DNA of 39,490 nt from Granulicella sp. (GTDB lineage Bacteria; Acidobacteriota; Terriglobia; Terriglobales; Acidobacteriaceae). The stretch spans positions 1 through 39,490 of the forward strand of contig JANYLK010000152.1 of NCBI GenBank assembly GCA_025357875.1. The letters are read 5' to 3'. The notes under the pieces were generated by a model. That model saw only the letters and a program-made list of their open reading frames with translations. It was not told the origin of the DNA and searched no databases. Of this stretch, positions 26,720-34,328 are shown piece after piece (position 1 is the stretch's first letter; each line of letters starts with the position of its first letter). The position numbers and the translations under genes are program-made.

Positions 26720-27598
26720 CTAGTTTACCCGCAGAAATCCCTTCGTATCCATCCACTGTACGAATACGTCGGGCCACTCAGCCACGCCCCCGCGCGCGCT
26801 GAGCCGAATCCCGAACCCGTGCCCCACGCCCGCGTACTCATGCAATTCCGCCGACACGCCCGCTTTCTTCATCGCGACAAACAACTCCGGCAATTGCAAT
26901 GCAATGGTGTCGCGATCGTCCGACCCGCACAGCATAAACGCCGGCGGCATATCCTTCGTCACCTTCGCCGCAATCTCCGGAGTCAGTCCGCCCGGATACA
27001 TCAGCGCCTCAAACGCCGGCTTGTCGCTCTGCTGATCGATCGGATCGGCCGCGCTCGCATTGACGGCGTCATTCGCAAGTGCCGCCTTCACCGCCAGTTC
27101 CCCGCCCGCCGAGAATCCCATCACACCCACCCGCGCCGGATCGACACCCCACTCCGCCGCCCGCGCCTTTACCATCCGTATCGCGCGCTGTATATCCTTC
27201 ATCTCATCGACATCGACCGTATACGTCGAACCCTTCTGCTTCGCCAGCCGATACTTCAGCACAAACGCCGCCACGCCATGGCCACTCAAATATTTCGCGA
27301 CGTCGTAACCTTCGTGGTCGATTGACAGCAGCGAATGGCCACCCCCCGGAGCAATAATCACTGCTGCCACAGGCATCTTCGATCCTCGCACAAGGTACGG
27401 CGTGATTGAAGGATTGTTGATACTCGTCACAGCATGTTCGCCTTCGAGATTCTGTGCCGCCATCACCTCAGGCTCGGTCTTGCCCTCGGACCCCGGCGCC
27501 CCATTTGCCCACAACGGCACCGACGCATGCTGCGCAACGCAAACCGTCGCCAGCCCCACTGAAAGCAGACACACCCAGATCCAAACAACCGTTGTCAC
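26720..27598 (-). CDS. Secreted alpha/beta-hydrolase (BD-FAE/acetyl-xylan-esterase-like)
   Basis: About 292 residues from a GTG at 27598, which yields a clean signal peptide (TTVVWIWVCLLSVGLATVCVA). The open frame extends upstream to a TTG at 27664. The oxyanion turn is IIAPGGGHSLL, the nucleophile is in GFSAGGE (Ser185 of the longer form), and the late GVGHGFG carries the catalytic His; an Asp in CGSDDRDT completes the triad. It is of the BD-FAE type that deacylates plant polysaccharides, matching the enzymes next to SGNH hydrolases in these bacteria. Substrate is unverified. msrA lies 80 bases upstream on the same strand. Confidence 0.82.
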   Translation of the reverse strand: MTTVVWIWVCLLSVGLATVCVAQHASVPLWANGAPGSEGKTEPEVMAAQNLEGEHAVTSINNPSITPYLVRGSKMPVAAVIIAPGGGHSLLSIDHEGYDVAKYLSGHGVAAFVLKYRLAKQKGSTYTVDVDEMKDIQRAIRMVKARAAEWGVDPARVGVMGFSAGGELAVKAALANDAVNASAADPIDQQSDKPAFEALMYPGGLTPEIAAKVTKDMPPAFMLCGSDDRDTIALQLPELFVAMKKAGVSAELHEYAGVGHGFGIRLSARGGVAEWPDVFVQWMDTKGFLRVN

Positions 27599-27678
27599 GC
27601 GCAAAGTCACACCTCTCTTTGCCCGCAAATATACCGCCTTACCCACCGATTGAACAGAAGGCAACGACTCATAGCGAA

Positions 27679-28368
27679 TTACTTCTTCTTATAATCCTGA
27701 AACAGCTCCGGAAACTGCGCTTTCAACGCCGCCACCTTAGGAATATCGCACACCTGGATATATGGGTTGTTCGGATTCTTCTCCGCATAATCCTGGTGAT
27801 AGTCCTCGCCGTCATAGAACTCCTTCAGCGGCACCACCTGGGTCACAATCTTTTTCGGAAACGCCTTCGACGCATCCAGTTGCGCGATGTAAGCATTCGC
27901 AATCTTCTCCTGCTCTGGCGAAGTGAAGAAGATTGCAGACCGGTACGAAGTCCCCACATCCGGCCCTTGCCGATTCATCTGCGTCGGATCATGAACCACC
28001 GAGAAGAACACGCGCAGCAGCGTCCCATAGCTAATCCTTGACGGATCGAACACCATCTTCACGCTCTCAGCATGTCCCGTAGTCTCGCTCGACACGGCCC
28101 CATAGTTAGCCGTCTCTTTCGATCCGCCAGAGTAGCCCGCCGTTGTTGTCGTCACTCCCTTGATCCGTTGGAACGTAGTCTGCACGCCCCAGAAGCATCC
28201 ACCCGCAAACACCGCCGTCTCGCTATTCGCCGCACCGTGCGGTTCATCCAGCAGCGGAGCCGGCAGCTTCTCGGTCCTCACTTGTCCAAACACCATCGCC
28301 CTCACCCCCATCGCAACCGCCAGCACAAACGCAATTCCCATTACCGCCGAACTGAACTTCGAAGTCAT
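27679..28368 (-). CDS. msrA: Peptide methionine-S-sulfoxide reductase with N-terminal membrane anchor
   Basis: 229 residues. Catalytic Cys58 is in AGGCFWGVQTTFQ; GYSGG, GHAESVKMVFDP, GTSYRSAIFF and EDYHQDYAEKNP complete the MsrA core. Ahead of the core are about 50 extra residues beginning with a hydrophobic segment (VMGIAFVLAVAMGVRAMVFG), which suggests an exported or membrane-tethered enzyme repairing oxidised methionine in the envelope. No resolving MsrB gene is adjacent. The preceding gene, mnmG, is 54 bases upstream on the same strand. Confidence 0.93.
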   Translation of the reverse strand: MTSKFSSAVMGIAFVLAVAMGVRAMVFGQVRTEKLPAPLLDEPHGAANSETAVFAGGCFWGVQTTFQRIKGVTTTTAGYSGGSKETANYGAVSSETTGHAESVKMVFDPSRISYGTLLRVFFSVVHDPTQMNRQGPDVGTSYRSAIFFTSPEQEKIANAYIAQLDASKAFPKKIVTQVVPLKEFYDGEDYHQDYAEKNPNNPYIQVCDIPKVAALKAQFPELFQDYKKK

Positions 28369-28422
28369 CGCATGTACCTACTTATAAGACGTCCAACCAG
28401 CCAGACTAGACGTAAAGAATCG

Positions 28423-30885
28423 CTACACCGTATGCGTGTGCTCCACAACCTGCCTTGAGCTTGCCAAAGAATCTCGATTCTCAGGTGTGGGGTTACGCGC
28501 CTGAATATCAATAAAGCAGTTCACCAAGCTCACCGCGGCCGGCGTCACTCCCTGGATACGGCTCGCCTGCCCTAACGTCCTCGGCCGCACCCGCCCCAGC
28601 GTCTCTACCATCTCTCGCGACAGTCCCGAGCAAGCCTCGTAGTCGAACCACGCCGGAATTACGCGACCCTCGTCCCGCTTCAGCTTCTCCATCGACCGCT
28701 TCTGCTGCTCAAGATACCCCGCGTACTTGATCTCCGTCTCCACCGTCTTCATCTCGTTCCGCACCCAAGCCGGCATCCTAATGTTTGTCATTCCGTAGCG
28801 AAGCGAAGGAATCTGCTTTTCTTCGCTCACCTCATTCTCCGGGGGCTCCATCTTTTGCGGTTCCATCGCAAAGGGTGGGATGGAAGAAGCTCGCATCGCC
28901 TCCGCCCAGACCCCGAACTCCGCCACACCATCCATCATTCCCACCAGCATCGGACACAAAGCATCGACCGTAACCTCCGGCCGCTTCAGCATCTGCGCAT
29001 ACGTCTGCCCGCGCAGATCTCCATCACCCCGCAACACCTGCCTTAACGAATCCGGCAACGCCTCTACATCCACTTTCCTCGCAACCAGTAATCGCTCGAA
29101 AGCCACCGCCCGCGCCATCTTCGCCTCATACGCCGCCCAGGCCACATCATCGATCAGCCCCAGCCGCCGCCCGTGCGGAGTAAGCCGCCGGTCCGCATTA
29201 TCAATCCGCAGATGCAGCCGAAACTCCGCCCGCGAAGTGAACATCCGGTACGGCTCATTTGTTCCCTTCGAGATCAAATCGTCGATCAAAATCCCGGTAT
29301 ACCCCTCAGTCCGATCCAACGTAAATCCGACAAACCCGGGTGCCCCATCATCGCGATGAGTGGGGTCCAAACGATCCCGCACCGCCCGAGCACAAAGCGC
29401 CGCATTGATCCCCGCCATCAATCCCTGGCACGCCGCCTCCTCGTAACCGCTTGTCCCATTGATCTGCCCAGCCAGAAACAGCCCCGGAAACTTCTTCACC
29501 TCAAGCGTCCGATCCAACTCGGTCGGATCAATCGCGTCATACTCAATCGCATACCCCGGCCGCAGCATCTCCGCATTCTCCAGCCCCGGAATCGACTTCA
29601 CAATCGCAGACTGCACCTCCATCGGCAGGCTTGTGCTCATGCCATTCACGTAGACCTCGTGTGTGTTCAATCCCTCCGGCTCCAGAAAAAACTGGTGCTG
29701 CGTCTTCTCCGGAAACCGCACAACCTTGTCCTCAATCGACGGACAATACCGCGGCCCAATCGCCTCAATCTGCCCCGTATACATCGGCGACCGATGCACA
29801 TTCTCACGAATCAGCCGCAGCGTCTCCGGCGTAGTCTGCGCGATATAGCAACTCACCTGCCGCAACGCCGGCACCCACCCTCGAGCACTATCTCTTGCAT
29901 TGTCATTCTGAGCGGAACGAACAACCCCCACATTCTCCCCGTCCAGCCCCGAATCCACGGGTGCCCCATCCTTCACGCCTTTGTGAAGGGTGGGACGTAA
30001 ACCGCCCCCGCCCGCAGCTCTAAAACTAAACGGCGTAGGATCCGCATCCCCCGGCTGCTCCTCAAACTTCGTCCAATCGATCGTCCGCCCATCCAGCCGC
30101 GGAGGAGTACCTGTCTTCAGCCGGCACTCCCGCAGCCCCAGCCGCTTCAGCGCCTCACCCAACAGAACTGAAGCCGGCTCGCCACTACGCCCTGCCGCAT
30201 ACTGCTGCTCCCCGCAATGAATCAGCCCGTTCAAAAACGTCCCAGTAGTCACCACCGTAGCCTTCGCATGGATTACACGCCCATCCCGCAACCGCACCCC
30301 AGTAACCCGCCGTCCTTCCGCCAGCCCGTAAAGTACGGGTGCCCCATCCTTCGCAGCCTCATCGCGAAGGGTGGGATGTAAACCCTCCCCCACACCGTTT
30401 TCGTCATCCCGCAGCGCAGTTTGTCCGTCATTCCGCAGCGCCGTTTGTTTGTCATTCCGCAGCGAAGCGGAGGAATCTGCTTCTTCAATCCCCTCCCCCA
30501 CCACATCAACCACCTCAGCCTGCTTGATAAAAAGATTCTTCTGCCCCTCCAGAATCTCCCGCATCTTCACCCGATAAAGCGCCTTATCGCACTGCGCCCG
30601 CGGACTCCAAACAGCCGGCCCCCGGCTCGTATTCAGCAGCCGAAACTGGATCCCGCATGCATCCGCAACTTCACCCATGATCCCGCCCAGTGCATCCACC
30701 TCGCGCACCAGGTGTCCCTTCGCGATCCCGCCGATCGCCGGATTGCAGCTCATTTGCGCAATTAGATCCAGATTCAGCGTAACCAGAGCCGTACGCAGTC
30801 CCATGCGCGCAGCCGCCATCGCCGCCTCGCATCCAGCGTGCCCAGCACCCACCACCACCACATCGAACTCTTCCGTAAACGCCAT
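28423..30885 (-). CDS. mnmG: tRNA U34 carboxymethylaminomethyl-modifying enzyme, enlarged by repeat insertions
   Basis: 820 residues against about 630 in E. coli. The FAD-binding [13 protein letters not shown] (10-22), [20 protein letters not shown], the GTPPRLD segment, [29 protein letters not shown] and the C-terminal [14 protein letters not shown] helices are all intact, so it should act with MnmE on wobble uridine. The extra length falls at four places: about residues 131-190, 290-343, 506-517 and 660-710. In E. coli each corresponds to a short surface loop. The inserts are translated palindromic repeats (see repeat entries), always in frame. No rsmG follows. The start codon is ATG with a weak ribosome site. 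Confidence 0.95.
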   Translation of the reverse strand: MAFTEEFDVVVVGAGHAGCEAAMAAARMGLRTALVTLNLDLIAQMSCNPAIGGIAKGHLVREVDALGGIMGEVADACGIQFRLLNTSRGPAVWSPRAQCDKALYRVKMREILEGQKNLFIKQAEVVDVVGEGIEEADSSASLRNDKQTALRNDGQTALRDDENGVGEGLHPTLRDEAAKDGAPVLYGLAEGRRVTGVRLRDGRVIHAKATVVTTGTFLNGLIHCGEQQYAAGRSGEPASVLLGEALKRLGLRECRLKTGTPPRLDGRTIDWTKFEEQPGDADPTPFSFRAAGGGGLRPTLHKGVKDGAPVDSGLDGENVGVVRSAQNDNARDSARGWVPALRQVSCYIAQTTPETLRLIRENVHRSPMYTGQIEAIGPRYCPSIEDKVVRFPEKTQHQFFLEPEGLNTHEVYVNGMSTSLPMEVQSAIVKSIPGLENAEMLRPGYAIEYDAIDPTELDRTLEVKKFPGLFLAGQINGTSGYEEAACQGLMAGINAALCARAVRDRLDPTHRDDGAPGFVGFTLDRTEGYTGILIDDLISKGTNEPYRMFTSRAEFRLHLRIDNADRRLTPHGRRLGLIDDVAWAAYEAKMARAVAFERLLVARKVDVEALPDSLRQVLRGDGDLRGQTYAQMLKRPEVTVDALCPMLVGMMDGVAEFGVWAEAMRASSIPPFAMEPQKMEPPENEVSEEKQIPSLRYGMTNIRMPAWVRNEMKTVETEIKYAGYLEQQKRSMEKLKRDEGRVIPAWFDYEACSGLSREMVETLGRVRPRTLGQASRIQGVTPAAVSLVNCFIDIQARNPTPENRDSLASSRQVVEHTHTV
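28784..28885. repeat. Family A and B palindromic repeats inside mnmG (insert 4)
   Basis: Family A copy at 28784-28820 (TTTGTCATTCCGTAGCGAAG, then AGGAATCTGCTTTT) and a partial family B copy at 28859-28885 (TCGCAAAGGGTGGGATGG). They are separated by 38 bases. Both read through the mnmG frame and code residues about 666-701, between the RPEVT segment and the [10 protein letters not shown] helix. Confidence 0.8.
29335..29370. repeat. Family B repeat inside mnmG (insert 3)
   Basis: CCCGGGTGCCCCATCATCGC then GATGAGTGGGGTC. It forms a hairpin CCCCA/TGGGG around the 12-base palindrome TCATCGCGATGA. It codes [11 protein letters not shown] (507-517). Confidence 0.8.
29901..30003. repeat. Family A-like and B repeats inside mnmG (insert 2)
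   Basis: An A-like copy, TGTCATTCTGAGCGGAACGA (29901-29920), and a full family B copy at 29956-30003. The B copy has a 12-bp stem (CCCATCCTTCAC with GTGAAGGGTGGG, one G-T pair) and a loop of 6. They code residues about 295-331. Confidence 0.8.
30335..30484. repeat. Family B repeat plus tandem family A units inside mnmG (insert 1)
   Basis: Family B copy at 30335-30383 (ends GAAGGGTGGGATGTAAA). It is followed after 20 bases by three family A units starting at 30403, 30427 and 30451, an exact 24-base period. Only the last unit carries the full 3' half, AGCGGAGGAATCTGC. In the mnmG frame the run gives the octapeptide ALRNDGQT (variants [16 protein letters not shown]). Confidence 0.85.
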
Positions 30886-30926
30886 CCAATGATTTTACGT
30901 GCGAGTATCGCCAATTTACCGCACGG

Positions 30927-31166
30927 TTAGGAGTAGGGTCGGAAGCCCGCGTGCCAGATACCCGTCAAAACGGTCGATGACAGCAATAAAACCCACCAGC
31001 AAGTGAAGTACCGCGCGTCTCTATCGAAAAAGACCTTGATCAGCCACTGGATCGCCAAAGGAACCAAAAAACAGCAGCCACAAGCCAAAAAAAATGCGAC
31101 GACAAGCAATGAGTTTTGTATGCGACCTAGCTTACTGCACGTAGATGCACGCCACCCTTGGCGCAC
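30927..31166 (-). CDS. Possible small membrane protein
   Basis: 79 codons from a GTG at 31166. Two strongly hydrophobic segments are seen (SLLVVAFFLACGCCFLVPLA and YFTCWWVLLLSSTVLTGI) around a short basic turn. The shape is plausible for a real two-helix protein and it has no overlap with infC or mnmG, but no family is recognised and the start is uncertain. The rest of the 30886-31222 gap holds nothing else I can support. Confidence 0.4.
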   Translation of the reverse strand: MRQGWRASTCSKLGRIQNSLLVVAFFLACGCCFLVPLAIQWLIKVFFDRDARYFTCWWVLLLSSTVLTGIWHAGFRPYS

Positions 31167-31222
31167 ACGGTCTCCCCCAAAGAGAAACTCCAGGCTCGGT
31201 CTGTGAACCGCAAGAATTCTAC

Positions 31223-31852
31223 TTACGCCTGAACGGGAGCGGGCGCACTCGCTACCGAAACCGTCTCGCCCACCTTCGGCTCGACCGGCACAACCGGCTT
31301 TTTCACCACGACCTCGGCCTTCTTCGAAGGCGCAATGATCGCGTGCAGCGTCGTGCCTTCCATACGAGGCATGAACTCCACCAATCCTGCATCCCCAATA
31401 TCCAAAATCAGCCGATTAATGATTTTGTATCCCAGGTCGCGATGAGCCATCTGCCGCCCTTTAAAGCGCAGTGAGGCCTTCACCTTATCGCCATCCCCAA
31501 GAAAGCGAATCGCCATATTCTTCTTGGTCTGGTAATCGTGCTCGTCCACTGTAACGGAGAACTTCACTTCCTTGATGACAATGATCTTCTGCTTCTTGCG
31601 CGCGGCCCGTTCGCTCTTGTCCTTCTCGTAGAGGAACTTGCCATAGTCCTGGATCTTGCAGACCGGCGGCACGGCGTTCGGAGAAATCTCGACCAGGTCA
31701 AGCATCTTCTCGCGGGCCATCTTCAAGGCCTCAAACGGAGCCATGACACCTAGTTGTTCGCCATTTTCGTCAATGACGCGAATCTCACGAGCGCGAATTC
31801 GTTCATTGGTACGGATAAAACTCTTTGCGGAACGTTTATCAATCGGGGGAAT
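31223..31852 (-). CDS. infC: Translation initiation factor IF-3 with AUU start
   Basis: 209 residues if translation begins at the ATT at 31850-31852. That codon is preceded by GGAGG and a 6-base spacer, then reads IPPIDKRSAKSFIRTNERIR, the classic IF-3 beginning; the ATG 36 codons later lies inside the N-terminal domain. Core motifs follow: CKIQDYGKFLYEKDKS, IKEVKFSVTVDEHDYQTKK, and the FKGRQMAHRDLGYKI segment. The AUU codon lets IF-3 repress its own translation, as in E. coli. The C-terminus has an extra Pro/Val/Ala-rich tail of about 30 residues. rpmI and rplT, the usual followers, are absent. Confidence 0.95.
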   Translation of the reverse strand: MPPIDKRSAKSFIRTNERIRAREIRVIDENGEQLGVMAPFEALKMAREKMLDLVEISPNAVPPVCKIQDYGKFLYEKDKSERAARKKQKIIVIKEVKFSVTVDEHDYQTKKNMAIRFLGDGDKVKASLRFKGRQMAHRDLGYKIINRLILDIGDAGLVEFMPRMEGTTLHAIIAPSKKAEVVVKKPVVPVEPKVGETVSVASAPAPVQA

Positions 31853-32002
31853 AGTGTGCCTCCACAGCGTGCCTCTCAGGCCGCCATGCCTTTGTCAAAA
31901 TTGAATCGCAGACCCTACAAACAAGGTTGCGTGTAGCCAAAAGTATAACATTATGCGCCTTCTAACCTTTGTAGAACGCTCTTACGTATCGGGACGGAAA
32001 TG

Positions 32003-32048
32003 CCCGGGTGCCCCATCCATCGCACCCTTGCGATGGGTGGGATGTAAA
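32003..32048. repeat. Family B palindromic repeat after the ABC-F gene
   Basis: CCCGGGTGCCCCATCCATCG, then a short loop, then CGATGGGTGGGATGTAAAA. It lies 4 bases after the ABC-F stop, so on the minus strand it forms a 3' hairpin of that transcript and could act as an end or stability element. Confidence 0.75.
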
Positions 32049-32052
32049 AGTC

Positions 32053-33687
32053 CTACTTCGCTGCCGCCATCTGCAACTGATACTCCGCGTAAGGCCCCTT
32101 GAAATCCTCAATCCGGAAATCCACAGGGCCGCCCTCAAAATGCCAAATGCGCGTAGCAACCTCATTAATCAAATCCAAATCATGAGTAACCAGCAGCACG
32201 GTTCCCTCATACTTCTGCAGCGCCAGATTCAGCGCATTGATAGCCTCAAGATCAAGATGGTTCGAAGGCTCATCTAGCACCAGCACATTCGGCTTCTGCA
32301 GCATCAACTTGCAGAACAGCAACCGCGCCGCCTCGCCACCCGAGAGCGCATCCGTCATCTTCAAACCCTCTTCGCCCTTGAAAAGCATCTGCCCCAATAT
32401 CCCGCGGATATCTTCCTTCGTAGCCGCTTCATCGAACTGATGCAGCCAGTCATTCACCGTCATCCCCAGCTCGATCGATGACTTCAAATCCTGCGGAAAA
32501 TATCCAACCTGGGCCTCATGTCCCCATTTCACTGAGCCCGAATCGATCGACACATCCGTCTCTTCCACGCCATCGGCGTTCGCCAGCAGAGCTTTGATCA
32601 GCGTCGACTTCCCTTGTCCGTTCCGCCCCATCAACACAATCTTGTCGCCACGTGTGCACGACGCCGAAAACCTATTCACCACCTTCAGCGGCGAGCCATC
32701 CATTTGCTCATACGCCTTCGCAACCTCCTCGATCTCCAGCACATGCCGACCGGAAGGCCGAAGCTGCTCAAACCGAATATACGGCCGCTGAATATTCGAG
32801 CGCGCCACATCCGTGGTCGCCAGCCGCTCCACTTCCTTCTTCCGCGAATTCACCTGGCTCGACCGTGTCCCCGCCGAAAATCGTGCAATAAAATCATTCA
32901 ACTGCGCAATCTTCTTCTCACGCTGCTCATTCTGGCTCTCAATGCGCGTGCGGATAGCGGTCTTCTGCTCGACCATATCGTCGTACCCGCCGTTGTACGT
33001 AATGATCGTCTCGTAATCGATGTCCGCAATATGCGTGCACACTGAGTTCAAGAAATGCCGATCATGCGAGATCGTAATCAGCGTCCCGTTATATCGCACC
33101 AGAAAATCCTGCAGCCACAAAATCGAATCGAGATCGAGATAGTTCGTTGGCTCATCCAGCAATAACGCCTGCGGCTCTCCAAACAGCGCCTGGCATAGCA
33201 GCACGCGCACTTTCTGCCCGCCCTGCAACTCACTCATCTTGCGCTCATGCAGCTCATCGCCGATGTCCAGCCCCTGCAGCAGAATCGCAGCATTCGACTC
33301 AGCCTCGTACCCATCCTCTTCTCCAACGATGCCCTCAAGCTCTCCCAGCCGGCTGCCATCCTCGTCCGTCATCTCCGCTTTTTCGTAGATGATCTCGCGC
33401 TCAGCCAGCGCCGCCCACAAAGGCTTATTCCCCATGATCACGGTATCGATCACGCGATAAGCATCGAACGCGTACTGGTCCTGCGAGAGCACGCCGATCT
33501 TCTTCGGCTTCACGACAGTACCCTTCTGCGGATCAATTTCGCCCGTTAGAACCTTCATAAACGTAGACTTGCCGGCACCATTCGGACCCGTCAACCCATA
33601 CCGCCGCCCGCTCGTAAAAGTAACCGAGACGTCCTCAAAGAGCAGCTTCTGCCCATACCGCATAGTCACATTGGAAACTGAAATCAT
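32053..33687 (-). CDS. ABC-F ribosome-associated ATPase (YbiT/EttA type)
   Basis: 544 residues, no membrane domain. Two ABC cassettes are seen. In the first, Walker A GPNGAGKST (34-42), the signature SELQGGQKVRV and the LLDEPTNYLDLDS box. In the second, GRNGQGKST, LSGGEAARLLF and LDEPSNHLDLEA. The linker between them (about 245-320) is the charged ARFSAGTRSSQVNSRKKEVE helical hairpin typical of ABC-F proteins that act at the ribosomal E site. The paralog family (EttA, Uup, YbiT) cannot be resolved by eye, but the length and the missing Uup C-terminal coil favour YbiT. An antibiotic-resistance role is not indicated. Confidence 0.9.
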   Translation of the reverse strand: MISVSNVTMRYGQKLLFEDVSVTFTSGRRYGLTGPNGAGKSTFMKVLTGEIDPQKGTVVKPKKIGVLSQDQYAFDAYRVIDTVIMGNKPLWAALAEREIIYEKAEMTDEDGSRLGELEGIVGEEDGYEAESNAAILLQGLDIGDELHERKMSELQGGQKVRVLLCQALFGEPQALLLDEPTNYLDLDSILWLQDFLVRYNGTLITISHDRHFLNSVCTHIADIDYETIITYNGGYDDMVEQKTAIRTRIESQNEQREKKIAQLNDFIARFSAGTRSSQVNSRKKEVERLATTDVARSNIQRPYIRFEQLRPSGRHVLEIEEVAKAYEQMDGSPLKVVNRFSASCTRGDKIVLMGRNGQGKSTLIKALLANADGVEETDVSIDSGSVKWGHEAQVGYFPQDLKSSIELGMTVNDWLHQFDEAATKEDIRGILGQMLFKGEEGLKMTDALSGGEAARLLFCKLMLQKPNVLVLDEPSNHLDLEAINALNLALQKYEGTVLLVTHDLDLINEVATRIWHFEGGPVDFRIEDFKGPYAEYQLQMAAAK

Positions 33688-33746
33688 AGCTTTTCTCTTA
33701 TTTTACAGCTTTCTATCTACCCCGCGCCTCGCCACCTTGTGGTTAA

Positions 33747-33873
33747 ACGTTCCGTAGCCCAGCTTTGTCGCCATTCCGCAGCGAAGCTTGTCGTCAATCG
33801 GCAGCGAAGCTTGTTGTCACTCCGCAGCCCAGCCTTCTTTGTCATTCCGCAGCGAAGCGGAGGAATCTGCTTT
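33747..33873. repeat. Tandem array of family A units upstream of the ABC-F gene
   Basis: Five degenerate units begin (TTCCG position) near 33750, 33774, 33797, 33820 and 33845, a period of 23-25 bases. The last unit alone carries the complete 3' half AGCGGAGGAATCTGC and a T run. Intergenic, 60 bases ahead of the ABC-F start on the minus strand. Confidence 0.75.
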
Positions 33874-33902
33874 TTCCTTTGCATCAGCGCCGCCACCCCT
33901 CA

Positions 33903-33950
33903 AGTGCCCCATCCATCACAGTCTCACCGCGATGGATGGGAATGTATACG
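33903..33950. repeat. Family B palindromic repeat paired with the A array
   Basis: GTGCCCCATCCATCAC, a loop, then GCGATGGATGGGAATGTA. The stem CCCATCCATC/GATGGATGGG is perfect over 10 bases. It lies 29 bases after the family A array. Confidence 0.7.
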
Positions 33951-34048
33951 TCCGCCCGTTCGGCCATGCGCCGTAGCTATGACTCAGCAACCTCGGCGCC
34001 AACACCTTGATGCCAGCGGCGAAGAGAAACCCGTTTTGCGTATATGGT

Positions 34049-34062
34049 GCGGCTTTAGCCGC
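34049..34062. repeat. GCGGCTTTAGCCGC palindrome
   Basis: Perfect 5-bp stem GCGGC/GCCGC around TTTA in the long gene-free stretch 33688-34328. It may be a third dispersed element of this genome, but only one copy is seen here. Confidence 0.3.
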
Positions 34063-34220
34063 TAAGGTCACAACTCAGCCCGCCACAAATCCTGTCAACC
34101 CCGTAAATCTGCTAATAACTCGCCAAGACACACAAACTAAAGCGAAATATAGTCGAAAATAGTTGGCGTAACAGTTTGGGTCAATCGCGTACAGTTACGA
34201 ATGTAGAAAGAAAACAAAAT

Positions 34221-34248
34221 AAGCCCGGCTCATGGAGTCGGGCTTTTG
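34221..34248 (+). terminator. Stand-alone bidirectional terminator in a gene-free stretch
   Basis: AAGCCCG (34221-34227) pairs with CGGGCTT (34239-34245) and is followed by TTTGTATTT. On the other strand ATTTTGTTTT follows it. No annotated gene ends here, so it either closes an unannotated RNA or serves readthrough from the left. Upstream, CGCCAA (34121-34126) and TTGGCG (34163-34168) form a possible closing stem. Confidence 0.6.
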
Positions 34249-34328
34249 TATTTAATCCAACACCTAACCAGCCGCCTGCTACAAGTGACATGTTTTGAGA
34301 TTTTTGCAAAAATACCGGGGGTACCCAT

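Noticed and set aside
29173..30000. 275-codon plus-strand ORF within mnmG
   Set aside because: Antisense shadow of mnmG, Arg/His/Pro-rich, no homology.
33747..33873. CRISPR-like array
   Set aside because: The units are contiguous with no separate unique spacers, period 23-25, degenerate, and no cas genes are present; it is a tandem repeat.
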